The notes beneath the pieces are model-generated. The model saw only the letters and a program-made list of their open reading frames with translations, made no database searches and had not been told where the DNA came from. Made by a program: the position numbers and the translations under genes. This document shows, in pieces, positions 11,760-22,079 of a stretch of DNA of 64,000 nt (its first letter is position 1; each line of letters begins with the position of its first letter). The DNA comes from Artemia franciscana (lineage: Eukaryota; Arthropoda; Branchiopoda; Anostraca; Artemiidae): NCBI RefSeq assembly GCF_032884065.1, contig NC_088880.1, positions 34,536,008-34,600,007 of the forward strand, given 5' to 3'.

Positions 11760-12755
11760 TCCTGAGAAAACAGTAGATACGATTTTAGCGCTTTATGAAG
11801 AATCGGAATGCTGCGTAAAGACCAAAACGGTTCAACCAGATTTTTCAAGATCATGGCTGGTGTTCGTCAAGGGTGTGTACTTTCACCCATGCTCTTTATA
11901 ATTATAATGGATTATGGCCTGAGATTCGCATCGGATTACGGGGTAAAAGTGAACAATAAGCAATTGTTAGATTTGGACTTCGCAGACGACGTTATCCTTC
12001 TCGAAGAGTCTAAAGGACTGTTGCAGCAGCTACTCAACTATATCACTGAGAATGTAGAGAATGTCAGGCTAAAGATAAACATTGACAACTTGTCAATGCC
12101 ATCGCAAGCTCGGCACTTGTTCTCCATTGCAAGAACAAGGATCTAGAACAAGTTCGGGAGTTCAAGTACCTGGGTAACTGAATTGACTGTGATGGAGAGA
12201 TTTCGACCAAGAATAAACGTAGAAATGGACAAGTTACTGGTTCCTTCAATAGATTGAAGCCTATTTGGAGAAGTAACAACTATTCAATGTACTCTCAATT
12301 CTCCTTTACGCAAGTAATTGTTGGAAAATAAACACCTAGCTTGAGAAAAGGATCTTTGCATTTGAAAATATGAGCCTCAGAAGAATGTTGAATAAAAGCT
12401 GGCAACAAATAATTACAAATGCAGAAATACGCAGAAAAACAGGTCAACCTCCAGTCATTGAGTTGCTGAAAAGAAGACGGTGGACATACCTGAGACACGT
12501 TCTTCGCATGGAAGAGAGCCGCCTTCCTCGAACAACCTATGAATGGAAGTCAGACGGTAGAAGAAAGCGAGGACGCCCCCCAAATACATTGAGACGAACA
12601 TATGACCGAGATCTGAGGACGTCTAGCACCTCACTACTACCTGAATGGGAAAACGTCATCGCTACTGCATCAATGCAGGACGAATGGAGAGGCTTTGTCG
12701 GCGCCCTATGCGCCACCGATGGCTCTGGAGGAACTAAGGTATAAAGTAAAGTCTA
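11760..12755 (+). pseudogene. 5'-truncated LINE: reverse transcriptase and C-terminal tail
   Basis: Non-LTR retrotransposon ORF2 remnant. Around 11780-11810 ILALYEESECCVK is seen in one frame. The frame at 11808-12146 continues with AGVRQGCVLSPMLF (RT core) and LDFADDVILL, where FADD is the catalytic Asp pair. After frameshifts (12147-12369, FKYLG and KNKRRNGQV) the frame 12370-12744 gives LLKRRRWTYLRHVLRM and RKRGRPPNTLRRTYDRDL, the typical end of RTE-type and related ORF2 proteins, then WRGFVGALC and a stop. The start of the RT and the endonuclease are missing, as usual after 5' truncation. The tail ggtataaagtaaagtctag may be the 3' end. It lies downstream of the CaMKII gene, not in an intron. 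Not functional. Confidence 0.85.
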
Positions 12756-13886
12756 GAGATGTAATGGCTTGGCCATAGACCTGTGCGGTAGGACCTGAAG
12801 CTGTTTTCATCAATGAGAAATAGGGACTTAATTTTGGCTTAGTTGATGAAACACTTATGCAATTAGTGACTATCAGGAAAAATCTTACAAGGTGTAAACA
12901 CTGACCGAATCTTATAATATTGTCATTTCAGTTTTTACCATATAGGAATGATGTAGGAAAATCTAATAGGACTAAAACAAAGGCTAATATTCAGCTTTCT
13001 TTACGACAATAATTCTGCTTCAAAAGTTTTATTATACATCTTTTTATATTTTTTATTATAATCTTTTTTAACGTAGAATAGTTTTGAGTCATAAAATTAT
13101 GTTATTAAATTCGTCTTTCGTATATTGGTTACAAATTAGAAACGAAATTCAGTTCTGTCTGTAAGGAATAATTTGCATATAGCATATCTCTCTGGGATCA
13201 ATACAACAAAGAAACCTAGAGGAGCTTCGGACACTGACTCACACATTGGGAGGGAGAGAGATTGGAGTTTACCCTGACACACGGCTAGTAAAGACTGAGA
13301 CATCAAAAGAGAGTGAAAGTCTTCTGACAAATTCACAAGCTATAATTGTTTCTAGTGAATGTATAGTTTAGTTTGGAAACAAGCTCAGAAGGACGTATTC
13401 ATCCGTATCCCTATATGGAAAATGTAAAAAATTACGGATTCATTTCCGTTTGATTGTTTTTCTGGTTGTTCAAAGACGTGGGGGGAAGGCTATGGTTTTC
13501 TAAAATCACTAGAGAGAGGAAAATTGACGAAGAAGATATATCTAAAAAACACACTTTATTTAGACTGCTACGAGGCCAATCTTACCAAGTCAATAGGTAG
13601 AACGGTCAAGAAAACCCAAAGGAAAATCTTCTTGCTGCTCTGGTTGAGGTTCGCCAGTCATATGGGGATGCAAATTGCAAGTGCTGCATTTTGTTTCCTT
13701 GACAAATTATACGGAGAACATAATTTTACACGAAGAAAATATAGTTTAATTTGGAGCTTAGGGAAATTAGCTTTTGAAAATAAGTTATCTAATATTTAAT
13801 GGCGACAATTTTGTATTTTATACGTTGTACGTCCTGACCTTCTCAAAACTGGTTTTACAAAAATAATACATTAAATAATTTATCTG
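12756..13886. other. Unassigned; may include CaMKII 3' UTR
   Basis: No recognisable protein. A 91-codon frame at 13524-13799 (+) and a 66-codon frame at 13136-13336 (-) show no motif I know. Part of this stretch could be minus-strand 3' untranslated sequence if the poly(A) signal at 13887 is not the one used. Confidence 0.4.
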
Positions 13887-13892
13887 TTTATT
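13887..13892 (-). terminator. Candidate poly(A) signal of the CaMKII gene
   Basis: AATAAA on the minus strand, about 78 bases after the TGA of the last hub exon. It is the first such hexamer downstream; other AT-rich candidates follow, so its use is uncertain. Confidence 0.4.
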
Positions 13893-13969
13893 TAATTTTA
13901 CCTTAGATAGACAAAGAGTTACATTAATACTTTAGTTAGTATTTGATAGGTCCCACAGACAAAAAAAAT

Positions 13970-14081
13970 TCATTTATTTGGACTGGAACGGTGAAAATGA
14001 AGTTGCTGCCACTTAAAGGGGTCGCCTTTCCGCTGCCATATCCTTGTTTCCTCAGATTGCTGAGTGTGAAATTGACCATGT
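13970..14081 (-). CDS. CaMKII: CaMKII hub domain, last coding exon
   Basis: A minus-strand exon entered after ttttattttcag. Its first base completes a Lys codon (AA from the previous exon plus A). It then reads HGQFHTQQSEETRIWQRK, a further segment ending KWQQLHFHRSSPNK, and TGA at 13970-13972. This matches the end of the CaMKII association domain, whose family pattern is H-T-x-Q-S-E-E-T-R-x-W ... W-Q-x-x-H-F-H. Exon length (1 + 36 codons + stop = 112) and phase agree with the upstream exon. The SEETR and HFH signature positions are kept, while the Arg-Asp-Gly-Lys segment of better-known CaMKIIs is altered to Lys-Gly-Asp-Pro-Phe-Lys, so the protein is somewhat divergent. The hub assembles the kinase into 12- or 14-subunit rings. 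Called by eye, without a database search. Confidence 0.9.
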
Positions 14082-15353
14082 CTGAAAATAAAATTTAAAT
14101 CGTCAATATATCATACTGAGATAAAGCTTTAAAAATAATACTGAGATTTAGCTTTAAAAATAATAACCCTCTTTTTGTACACCCCTTTCCCACCCGATAT
14201 CATGTTTTGCTGTGTCAGAAAGAGAGCTGACAGAAAGGTTGTTACTTATATCGAACACTGTGGAACATCGCGTAAAATATAGTGTAAATAGTAGGCTAGT
14301 TGAAAAAGACTCGCGTCCCGCATTAGACCGTATTGTAGATGAGGAAGGAACGTCTTTATTGAAGTAGTTTTTTTTTTCTCTAACTAAGAATTTTCAAGTT
14401 CTATTACTGTGCGAACATCAGATTCGGTATTGGAACTCCAAGCCAAATCAAGTCCAGAATAAACCAGTTTGGTTTGTAAGTTCCATAGCAATAATGGAGG
14501 GTATTAAGAAAAATCAAACGCCTACCTAGCATACAAAGACAGCGGTTTTAAACGCTGATGATGGTAGATTTTTGAAACAACACGATTTCATGTATTAATA
14601 GTACATTGAACAGCGGTTCACAACCAATCTCTTTTTCGGCTATATATTACAGCCAGTGTTACTAGATAATTGGTTTAAAGTTGCGCGAATCTAAAAGTGA
14701 AAATGTGCCAAATTAACGATTCCCCCCCCCCACAAAAAACTCACCGATTCGGAAAATTAAATGAGCAATTGTTTAGAAAACTAATGCTACTTTGGTACTT
14801 TGTGCCAAAGTAGCTTTGGCAACCCGAATTCTAGTTTTACTTTGGCAACCAGAATTCACACCCACCCGACGAAGACAAAATGTCTTTACATAAACCAATA
14901 TAAGTTTATTTTAATATTTTGGATCAGGGACCAAAAATAAATCTTTTTCTGGCTAGAGCAACTATGTTTAGTGTAACTAAAAGTTCTTGCTTATACAATA
15001 GCAAAACCGTATTGAAACAAGACTTTTTAACAAATCATCTTTAATTTACGTTTTTGTTCTTACCACGCTATACTAATCTTACTTTTATCACATTATTATT
15101 AGCTTTTATTGTTAGATTTTAATGTTTATTGTTGAATATTTATCTCAAATACCTATCTAAAATGAAATCAATGCCATTTTTGGATATTGAATTTTGTTTC
15201 GCAGTTGGTATCTTACGTCAATTATGATGACATCGCCTGGTCGTTTCCACTTAATAAATTTGCCAGAAATTAACTAAGGACGAATATTATAATATGACTT
15301 TTCTTGCTGTTAATGGTAATGCAATTAACGAGACACCATTCCTGTACTCTATT

Positions 15354-16155
15354 CAGAAGGGTTTGAGTAGAGACGACGACGGATGGTAATTAGGACCGGT
15401 GATGAAAAAGTTGTTATCGTCAGCAAAAAGTACTGGGTGCATTGATGGACCCAGGTCCGTAACCAAATCATTAATATAAAGGAGAAAAAGTATTGGATCA
15501 AGAACAGAGCCCTGTGGGACGCCTCTCCGGACACAGAAGGAGATGTGAAGTCACCCCACCCAGACTCACACTCTGTACTCTACCAGAGAGATAAGAGCCA
15601 AACCATGAGAAAGGAACTCCACGAATCCCTAAGTTGTTGAGTTTACTTAATAAAACACCGTGATCAACCATAAGGCCTTAGAAAAATCCAGAAATAAGCC
15701 CAATACAGTATTTTTAAGGTCTAACTGGGAACGTATAAACTGTGTGGCGTCTATTAGTGCATGAGCAGTTGAAAATTTGGAACGGAAGCCATATTGATGA
15801 GGAGAAACCAACGAATCTGAAGAATGAATCACAAACAAAAAGGGAGAAAGACGTCGGAATATAATTCTCTCGATCACTTTAGATATAACTGGGAGAAGTG
15901 AGATTGGACGATAATTACTTATCTCAGACAGATCGCCTTTTTATGAATCGGGATAACAATTGCTGATTTAAATATTTCTGGGAAGACTCCATTGGTCATA
16001 GACAGGTTTGCTATGTGCACAATGGGTTCACAAACATAGGAAGATACGGTCCTAAGAAGCTTGTTACTTATGCCAAAAAATTCAGGTGTACTACTATTCG
16101 AGAGACATTTGATAACTTGAAGCACCTCTTTGCGATCAGTTGGAGAGAAAAACAT
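15354..16155 (-). pseudogene. LINE-1 of window: ORF2 reverse transcriptase (decayed)
   Basis: Continuation of the ORF2 that begins at 17510. 16155-15919 carries DRKEVLQVIKCLSNSSTPE and NGVFPEIFKSAIVIPIHKK (RT N-terminal region). 15877-15647 carries SPHQYGFRSKFSTAHAL and GLFLDFSKA, where the Asp of FLDFSKA is the first catalytic acid. The next block is in another frame: GVPQGSVLDPILFLLYINDL at about 15530-15470, then VLFADDNNFF with the Asp-Asp catalytic pair, ending at a stop near 15354. Motif style fits the Jockey/CR1 group. Nothing after the FADD box (thumb, C-terminus, 3' UTR) is found downstream, so this copy lacks its 3' end. That is unusual for LINEs, which normally lose the 5' end. Lies inside a CaMKII intron in the same orientation as the gene. 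Confidence 0.88.
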
Positions 16156-16450
16156 GGATCCGTGATTCTTGCTAGAATGTACTGACTGGGAGAAGAAACA
16201 GGAGTTAGCATTTGGAATATTAGTGAAATAATTATTAAAAGCATCCGGTACCGAAATTAGGTCAATTAATATGCCGCTGATGTCCTGAAGGTTAATAGGT
16301 ACAGATCTTGAATTCCTTTTTTTTTTTAAAGAATTTCATTTATTGTGGATCAAATTTTTTGCAAGTTCCCTTTGCAGTGAGAGATTTTTGAATAATAATA
16401 ATTTTTTTGCTTCCCGGACGAGTTTGGTATATAAGTTTTTGTATTTTTTT
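16156..16450 (-). pseudogene. LINE-1 of window: linker between endonuclease and RT
   Basis: A degenerate stretch joining the two ORF2 domains of the same element, on the same strand and in the expected order. Short T-runs suggest slippage. No motif was identified. Confidence 0.5.
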
Positions 16451-17510
16451 TTAATTAGTCAGGTCAATAACGTTACTGGTTTTGCAAGCTAACTTACATA
16501 GGTCATTTTTTCGGTATGAAGAGATTATCAGGCTATTGGACATCCAGGGGCGTATATGGGTAGTTTTTCGTTTTGATTTACGAACTGGAAAGGTTGAACT
16601 GATAAGATCACTCAGTCCCTGTGTAAAACCATTTGTGGCTGAATTAACATCCTGACAATCTAAAACCTTGGACCAGTCGAAGGATTTCAAACGATCCGTG
16701 AACCGGTTCATATTCACAGTATTATATATTCTAGTATTCGTAGGAGTATTAGTTCTAGTGGTTTGAGTAGCTGGTAGTGAGGGCAGGGAGAGATAGATTA
16801 GAAAGTGATCTGACAGGTCAGAAAATATTATTTTGGAGGATAGGTAGTTTCCCAGGGAAGTGGATACAAAAAATGTTGTCAATTACAGTAGCTGTAGACC
16901 TCATAGGATCAACTCTAGTAGGAAAAAGGATTGTGGGAAGAAGACCACTTGAGGTGAATGTTTCAAAGAAGGTATCACAATCATCATTATTGCTAACATT
17001 TAGCAAATTACAATTGAAGTCCCCAAAAACTATTGCCTTCTTTTGGGGTAAATTAATAAAACTAGAAAAATCATCAAACAGATTACAAAAGAAAGGGGTC
17101 AGAAATGAGTGGGGTTTATAAAATAATGAAAAAATAAAAGAATTCTCTTCAACACTTTTGTCTACTATTGAATAAATTCATCTATTATTTATAGGTTGCG
17201 AGAATAAGGATTCACAGTCTAATAGCCTGGTGAATTTTAGACTTGACCGGATGTAAAGAGAAATGCCGCCAGAGGACTTGGTTAATTTTCTTTCAATATG
17301 AATAGCTTGAAAGCCAGGGAGGGAAAATTCATTAGTATCATCAATTTCTGAAAGCCACGTTTCAGTTATTCCAATTACGTCGAAAGGGCAGTAACCATTA
17401 ATTAAAATCAAGTCTTTAAAATTAGCCCACTTATCCCGTATACTTCTTATGTTAAAGCAAATTACATTATGTTTGGTCTCTTCCATTAGCTTAGCTTTCA
17501 TATTTTTCAC
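16451..17510 (-). pseudogene. LINE-1 of window: ORF2 apurinic-like endonuclease domain
   Basis: 17510-17178 reads NVICFNIRSIRDKWANFKDL and DVIGITETWLSE, the first two endonuclease signatures (Asn near the start; Glu in TETWL). The segment at 17006-16818 has CDTFFETFTSSGLLPTILFP, then DPMRSTATVIDNIF, the usual Thr-Arg/Asp-Asn block. 16882-16451 has SDLSDHFLIYLSL, where SDH is the final catalytic Asp-His. At least two frameshifts separate these blocks. This domain nicks target DNA to prime reverse transcription in this class of element. It is broken here. Confidence 0.88.
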
Positions 17511-17751
17511 AAAATCAAAAGTGTCGAGATATTCACAGTTAATTTGGTTTAAAGGGCTATCGGGGCTAGCTTAGGGACTGGTGGGCAAATTATTTTGGTC
17601 ATCGTAATAGTTAAAAACAACATTATTGCACAGTGATAAATTCGTGAGAAACGTAAAATCTGGTATAGTGAACATTTGAATACTCATTGCGGTCTGAGTT
17701 TCATCATCTCCTTGATTAGAATATTGGAAATCTTCTTCAGCCGACGAAATA

Positions 17752-19154
17752 TCATTTGTGGTAATTTTGGATTGGATGGAAAGTTTGCCGTTTTTTCTTA
17801 GATTTCTTGCCTTTGACTAGGGCAGTAGCACCGACCACCGTCTTAGGGGTTGTGGCATTGTCAGAGCCTGTATTAGCTTGATTTGCAGTTGAGTCTACAG
17901 GTTTAACTAGCTTTGATGTGGAATCTATGTCCTTTTTCATGGAGGATAATTGAGCTATAGCTGTTTGTAAGATGTCCTCACCTAGAAGTTTAGTGATAGC
18001 TTTCTTCTTGAGAATATTTTTGGTTTCCTCAGCTTCATTACTAACCTCAATTAAGTGACTGACTGTGAGATAAGTTGCAAGCCTTTGCCATTCTTGGCTA
18101 CTTTAGATGAATCTTTTGGAGGACAGGATGTTGAAGTAAACTTAGGTAAGGGATGGGGGGAGTGACTAGAACCTTGAGTATGCACATTATTTGCCTCTTT
18201 TGGAAATGATACTGCCTTTGCATCTTCTACAGCAACTGTTGCTTGGCTTCTACTGGGCCGATGGGCTGTGGGTTGCCAAGGGATTCTTACAGCTACAACT
18301 GAGTAGGGTAGGTTCATTTTATCAGATGTTCTAAGGATTACGACTCGCTTTTGGTGAGCCAGGAAAGATTGTTTTTGGAGGGCTGTGTGTCCCTTACGGT
18401 TACAATTTCTGCAGAAAGGGTCTGACTCAGGGCATTCACTAATTGCGTGGCTTGTTTTCCCACACTTAAGGCAAGACGGATGGGACTCTTTGCAGTGTTT
18501 TTTGCTGTGGCCGTGGGCCAGACAAGTGGAGCATTGTAGGGGCTTGGGCTTAAAATTATTGTAAAAAGGGACATACCGTACAAGAATATTTCTCTACTTA
18601 GCTCAACTTTGCACGAGATGAGGATTGAACAGCTTGAGTGAAGAAAACCTTCTTTGTTTAAACTTAACCTTATATCAGTTGAAGGATTGATGAGAAGTCC
18701 TGAAGAATCTATTAATTCAGTTTGTATTTCCTCTACTTTTACACTGATATCAAACACCATACAGCACGTACTTGTGTAACTTTTCCACATCTTTTTTTGT
18801 GGCTAAAATTTTTGAGCAATCAAGAATTATTTCTTTGGATTTTGACAGGACATGGTCTGCCTCCTGAGAAGACGTAAAGTAAATACCAATAGACTCGTAC
18901 TGCTTGAAAACAAGTTCAAAATTTACCTTGGTGATCAGAAAGACAGCTTTCCTAATTTGCATTATTCGATATTTTGAAAAGGGTTGGCCATTGGTTTTCT
19001 TGATTGAGACAGTATAATAATTGGGGTAATCGTTAGCACTAGTTTCTGGGACACTTGAAGAGAGGGGTTGTACTATCACTGGCGAACGAGTTTCATCCTT
19101 TTTCCTCTTTTTGCCAGGCGTCTCACCTTTTTCATTGTGTTGCGAGAGCAGCAC
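17752..19154 (-). pseudogene. LINE-1 of window: ORF1 (gag-like, three CCHC knuckles)
   Basis: 19154-18750 begins with a basic segment (GKKRKKDETRSP) and continues through an uncharacterised domain. After frameshifts the minus strand at about 18530-18400 reads CSTCLAHGHSKKHC and CLKCGKTSHAISEC, two perfect CX2CX4HX4C zinc knuckles. A third, CRNCNRKGHTALQK, lies in the next frame and has lost its last Cys. The segment continues to 18051 and, in a further frame, to 17752 (KGKKSKKKRQTFHP). An ORF1 with several knuckles followed by endonuclease-RT is typical of Jockey/I-group LINEs, where it binds the RNA template. At least two frameshifts make it non-functional. Its position 5' of the endonuclease confirms a nearly full-length 5' side. 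Confidence 0.82.
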
Positions 19155-19497
19155 TTTGGTTTTGTCCCGTTTTTTTTTCCTATGCCGCCGACCTCAGCTT
19201 ATTCCTGGAAACTGGTAAGGGTCTAACCTGTGCGGTTTTTACGGAAAGTTTGGACCTCAGGCTGGATTAATGAACATGACATTACATTTTGGAAAGCTCC
19301 GCAGAACTCTTGCCTGGGGCAAAAAAGGATGGTTTTTGCTTGTCCACGAGCCAGAGCCTATGGCGTGCGAAGTGAAGTGGAGTTATATAGCCTATGTCAG
19401 AGAGGAGTATCTGAAGTTGTGCAGCCAAGCTTTCGTTTCATCAAACCATGTTTCTGCTTTCGAGTGGAAAGCTCCGTTCTAGCAGGCAAGCAGGCAG

Positions 19498-19724
19498 GTA
19501 AAAAAAAAAAAGGTAAAGGATACGGCATTAGACTTTACAGTCCCTACCGGCGGTGCTGATCTCCGTTTCTTGGCCCTTCAGCCAGGAAGTGCAATGGGGG
19601 GTTGGGGGCCAGCCATCCTGTGCTTTCACACACCCTTCCTGTTTACCTTCCCCAGATTTCTCCAGGTACCCATTTAGAGCTGGGTTGACTCTGGCTAAGC
19701 TTACAGAGTCACGCCACTAAAATC
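19498..19724 (-). repeat. Candidate SINE with T-run tail
   Basis: About 225 bp of unusually GC-rich, well-preserved sequence. On the minus strand it starts gtggcgtgactctgtaagct, passes through cagctctaaatgggtacctg, and ends cctttacc plus a T-run. Defined ends, a homopolymer tail and base composition unlike the flanks suggest a short interspersed element. I did not identify a convincing tRNA cloverleaf in it. It lies just upstream of the LINE on the same strand. The class remains unverified. Confidence 0.45.
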
Positions 19725-20246
19725 TATAAGTGATAAATATATGCAATAGTTACCCGGCCCCACAGCCAATATATCTTCTTTGAGTGATAAATAGAAAAAT
19801 TTACAGAAGCAAAATGTGGCATTTTCTCACGGGTCCGAAAGTGCTGCCATCTATTGTTTCTACCCATTTCTATTCGTGATTTCAGCTGAGTTTATCATTA
19901 GGTTTTTCGGACTTGGGATTGCTGTAGAGAAATGGTATCAGATGTGCCTAATAAACTTTAAAAGTTCTTTAATTGCTGAAGAAATTGGAGCTTGTCCTTT
20001 GCTCCTTTCTAAGTGGTGACGTTTGAAGTTTGGCCTATGGAAAAAAAAAATCAACTTTTGAAATAAGACAGGTAGATTTTTTTTTCGACGGCAATCGATA
20101 GCTCTTGATGAGCTGATCAAAGTACGACATCAATTTTTTAGTGCAAAAATTCCTTCATGAGGTATACCAGTTTGAAAGTTTCAAGGGGTTGTCAACTTCA
20201 GTAGTAAGGTACACACTGAAACGAAATCTAGGCTGATACAAATTGT

Positions 20247-20690
20247 GAGACATATAGAGGACTTGTAAGCAATAGTCGGCTGTTAGGTAATAATCACCTT
20301 CGACAATGAGGGGTTAGCAACTTTTACTATTTGGGGTATCTACTATTTGTTTCCAGTGTATTTGATGGTAAAACCAATTTGGTTCCAGTGGTAAGACATG
20401 TAGAGGACTTGTAAGTAATAATCTGCTGTTAGGCTACAATCAACTTCAGCGATGAGGGGTTTGCCACTTTTGCTAGTTGGTGTACCCATTTATTTGTTTC
20501 CGGTGAACTTGATGGTTAAACCAATTTGGCTCCAGTGGTGAGACATGTAGGGGACTTGTAAATAATAATCGGCTGTTGGGCTACAATCATCTTCAGGGAT
20601 GAGGGGTCTGCAACTTTTGCTAGTTTATGTATCCATTTATTTGTTTCCGGTGATCTTGATGTCTCTCACGGGAGAGGGACTTGTAAGTAA
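20247..20690. repeat. 146-bp tandem repeat, three units
   Basis: Units start at 20247, 20393 and 20540 with (g/a)agacatrtag(a/g)ggacttgtaa, then a cggctgtt(a/g)gg block, an atgaggggt block and catttatttgtttccggtga. The third unit is truncated. Copies are diverged by point changes and small indels. Non-coding. Confidence 0.8.
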
Positions 20691-20779
20691 GAATCTGTTC
20701 ACTTTTGGGCTAGAAATTTGTGCAAATTGGTGCACTTTGTATTCGATCTCTTTAAATCTGACAAAATTGAGTGTTTATG

Positions 20780-21415
20780 CAACGGGCACAAACGATAACG
20801 TAAAACAATGAGGTAGTTTCGTAATAATTAGTGTCACCTATGGTTTTTAATCCTGAAAAGTTACGGATAGCTTTATAATACCAACTAGATTATAAAAGAT
20901 ATTGTTCCAAGTTTTCATCCGTCACGATGTCTACGATTGAAAAGGATAAAGTTCAACTGGCTGCAAAGTCAATTTAGTCCCTTCTTTCGATATTATTTTG
21001 TAGTTGTTGTTTTTCAACGCTGAGGAATAGCCTTTGTTCATGTGATAACTGATTGCGTTCTTGTTTGAACATACCGTTTTAAAAACTTTGATAGGCTGAC
21101 AACTTCATCATTTAACCGATAGTGAAGAAACAAGCACAAACGAGAATGTAAAACAATGAGATAATTTCGTAATAATTAATAGAATGTCATCTATGGTATT
21201 TTGATCCTGAAAAGTTAGGGATAGCTTTATAATACCAACTATATTATATAAGATATTGTTCCGAGTTTTCATCCGTCACGATGTCTACGATTGAAAAGGA
21301 TAAAGTTCAACTGGCTGCAAAGTCCATTTAGTCCCTTCTTTCAATACTATTTTGTTGTTGTTTTTTCAACGCTTAGGAATAGCCTTTGATCATGTGATTA
21401 CTGATCGATAGCGAA
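20780..21415. repeat. 354-bp tandem duplication
   Basis: Two copies (about 20780-21060 and 21125-21415), offset by 354 bases when anchored on gtctacgattgaaaagg at 20929 and 21283. They share most words, including ttcatccgtcacgatgt and cttaggaatagcctttg-like blocks. Confidence 0.8.
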
Positions 21416-21426
21416 GAAACAAAACC

Positions 21427-21505
21427 AAAGTGTTGCTCTCGCAACACTTTAGTCGGTGAAGCCGGACAAAGGTTGCCGCAACACTTCACGTTGCCCGGGC
21501 AACGT
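21427..21505. repeat. Perfect hairpin plus 18-bp palindrome
   Basis: aaagtgttgc and gcaacacttt form a perfect 10-bp stem with loop tctc at 21427-21450. At 21488-21505 acgttgcccgggcaacgt is its own reverse complement. A related gttgcgagagcagcacttt word lies at 19140, at the start of the LINE ORF1 region. Confidence 0.75.
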
Positions 21506-22079
21506 AGGTCTAGTTGGAGTTAGTTTTGGCTAAGGCCTGAAATCCTGACAAGTGGCTAACTGTTTTGGGTTACATAGTTGGAGGGGTTCTAGGAAGAGTT
21601 TTAGAGGTAGGTTGAAATGGCGACTGGCTAATGGTTTTAGTAGGAGTATCCTTCTCGGGTGGTAGCCTTAGGGGCTTTTTTCCCGTCATTTATTCCGCTG
21701 AGACACTGCAGATTCACGAACTGTTAATCAGTCTTAATTCAAGGTTACTTGACCAAAAGTAAATATGACAGTTTTTAATCAGCGATAACACCAATATATT
21801 CAATGTTAAGTAGGTTAATCACTGGCACACAATATCCATGGGGGCTTGCAGATGGCAACAATCAACTAATATTCAGTTATGGAACTAAATTATACCCTAT
21901 GAAAAATAATAACTCACTTTGTATGAAGTCAGCAATCCCTCACCATTAAATCCGCAAGTTGATTGCGCAATCTAACACAATACAGTACAAAAATAATCCG
22001 ATTAGGTTCATAAGCTAGTTCTTTTAGTTCAGATGCCAAACTCATACTGATTCAGATACTAAACTCATACTGTTTTGAT
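21506..22079. other. Unassigned intronic DNA
   Basis: No gene, transposon protein or obvious repeat was identified. Confidence 0.5.
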
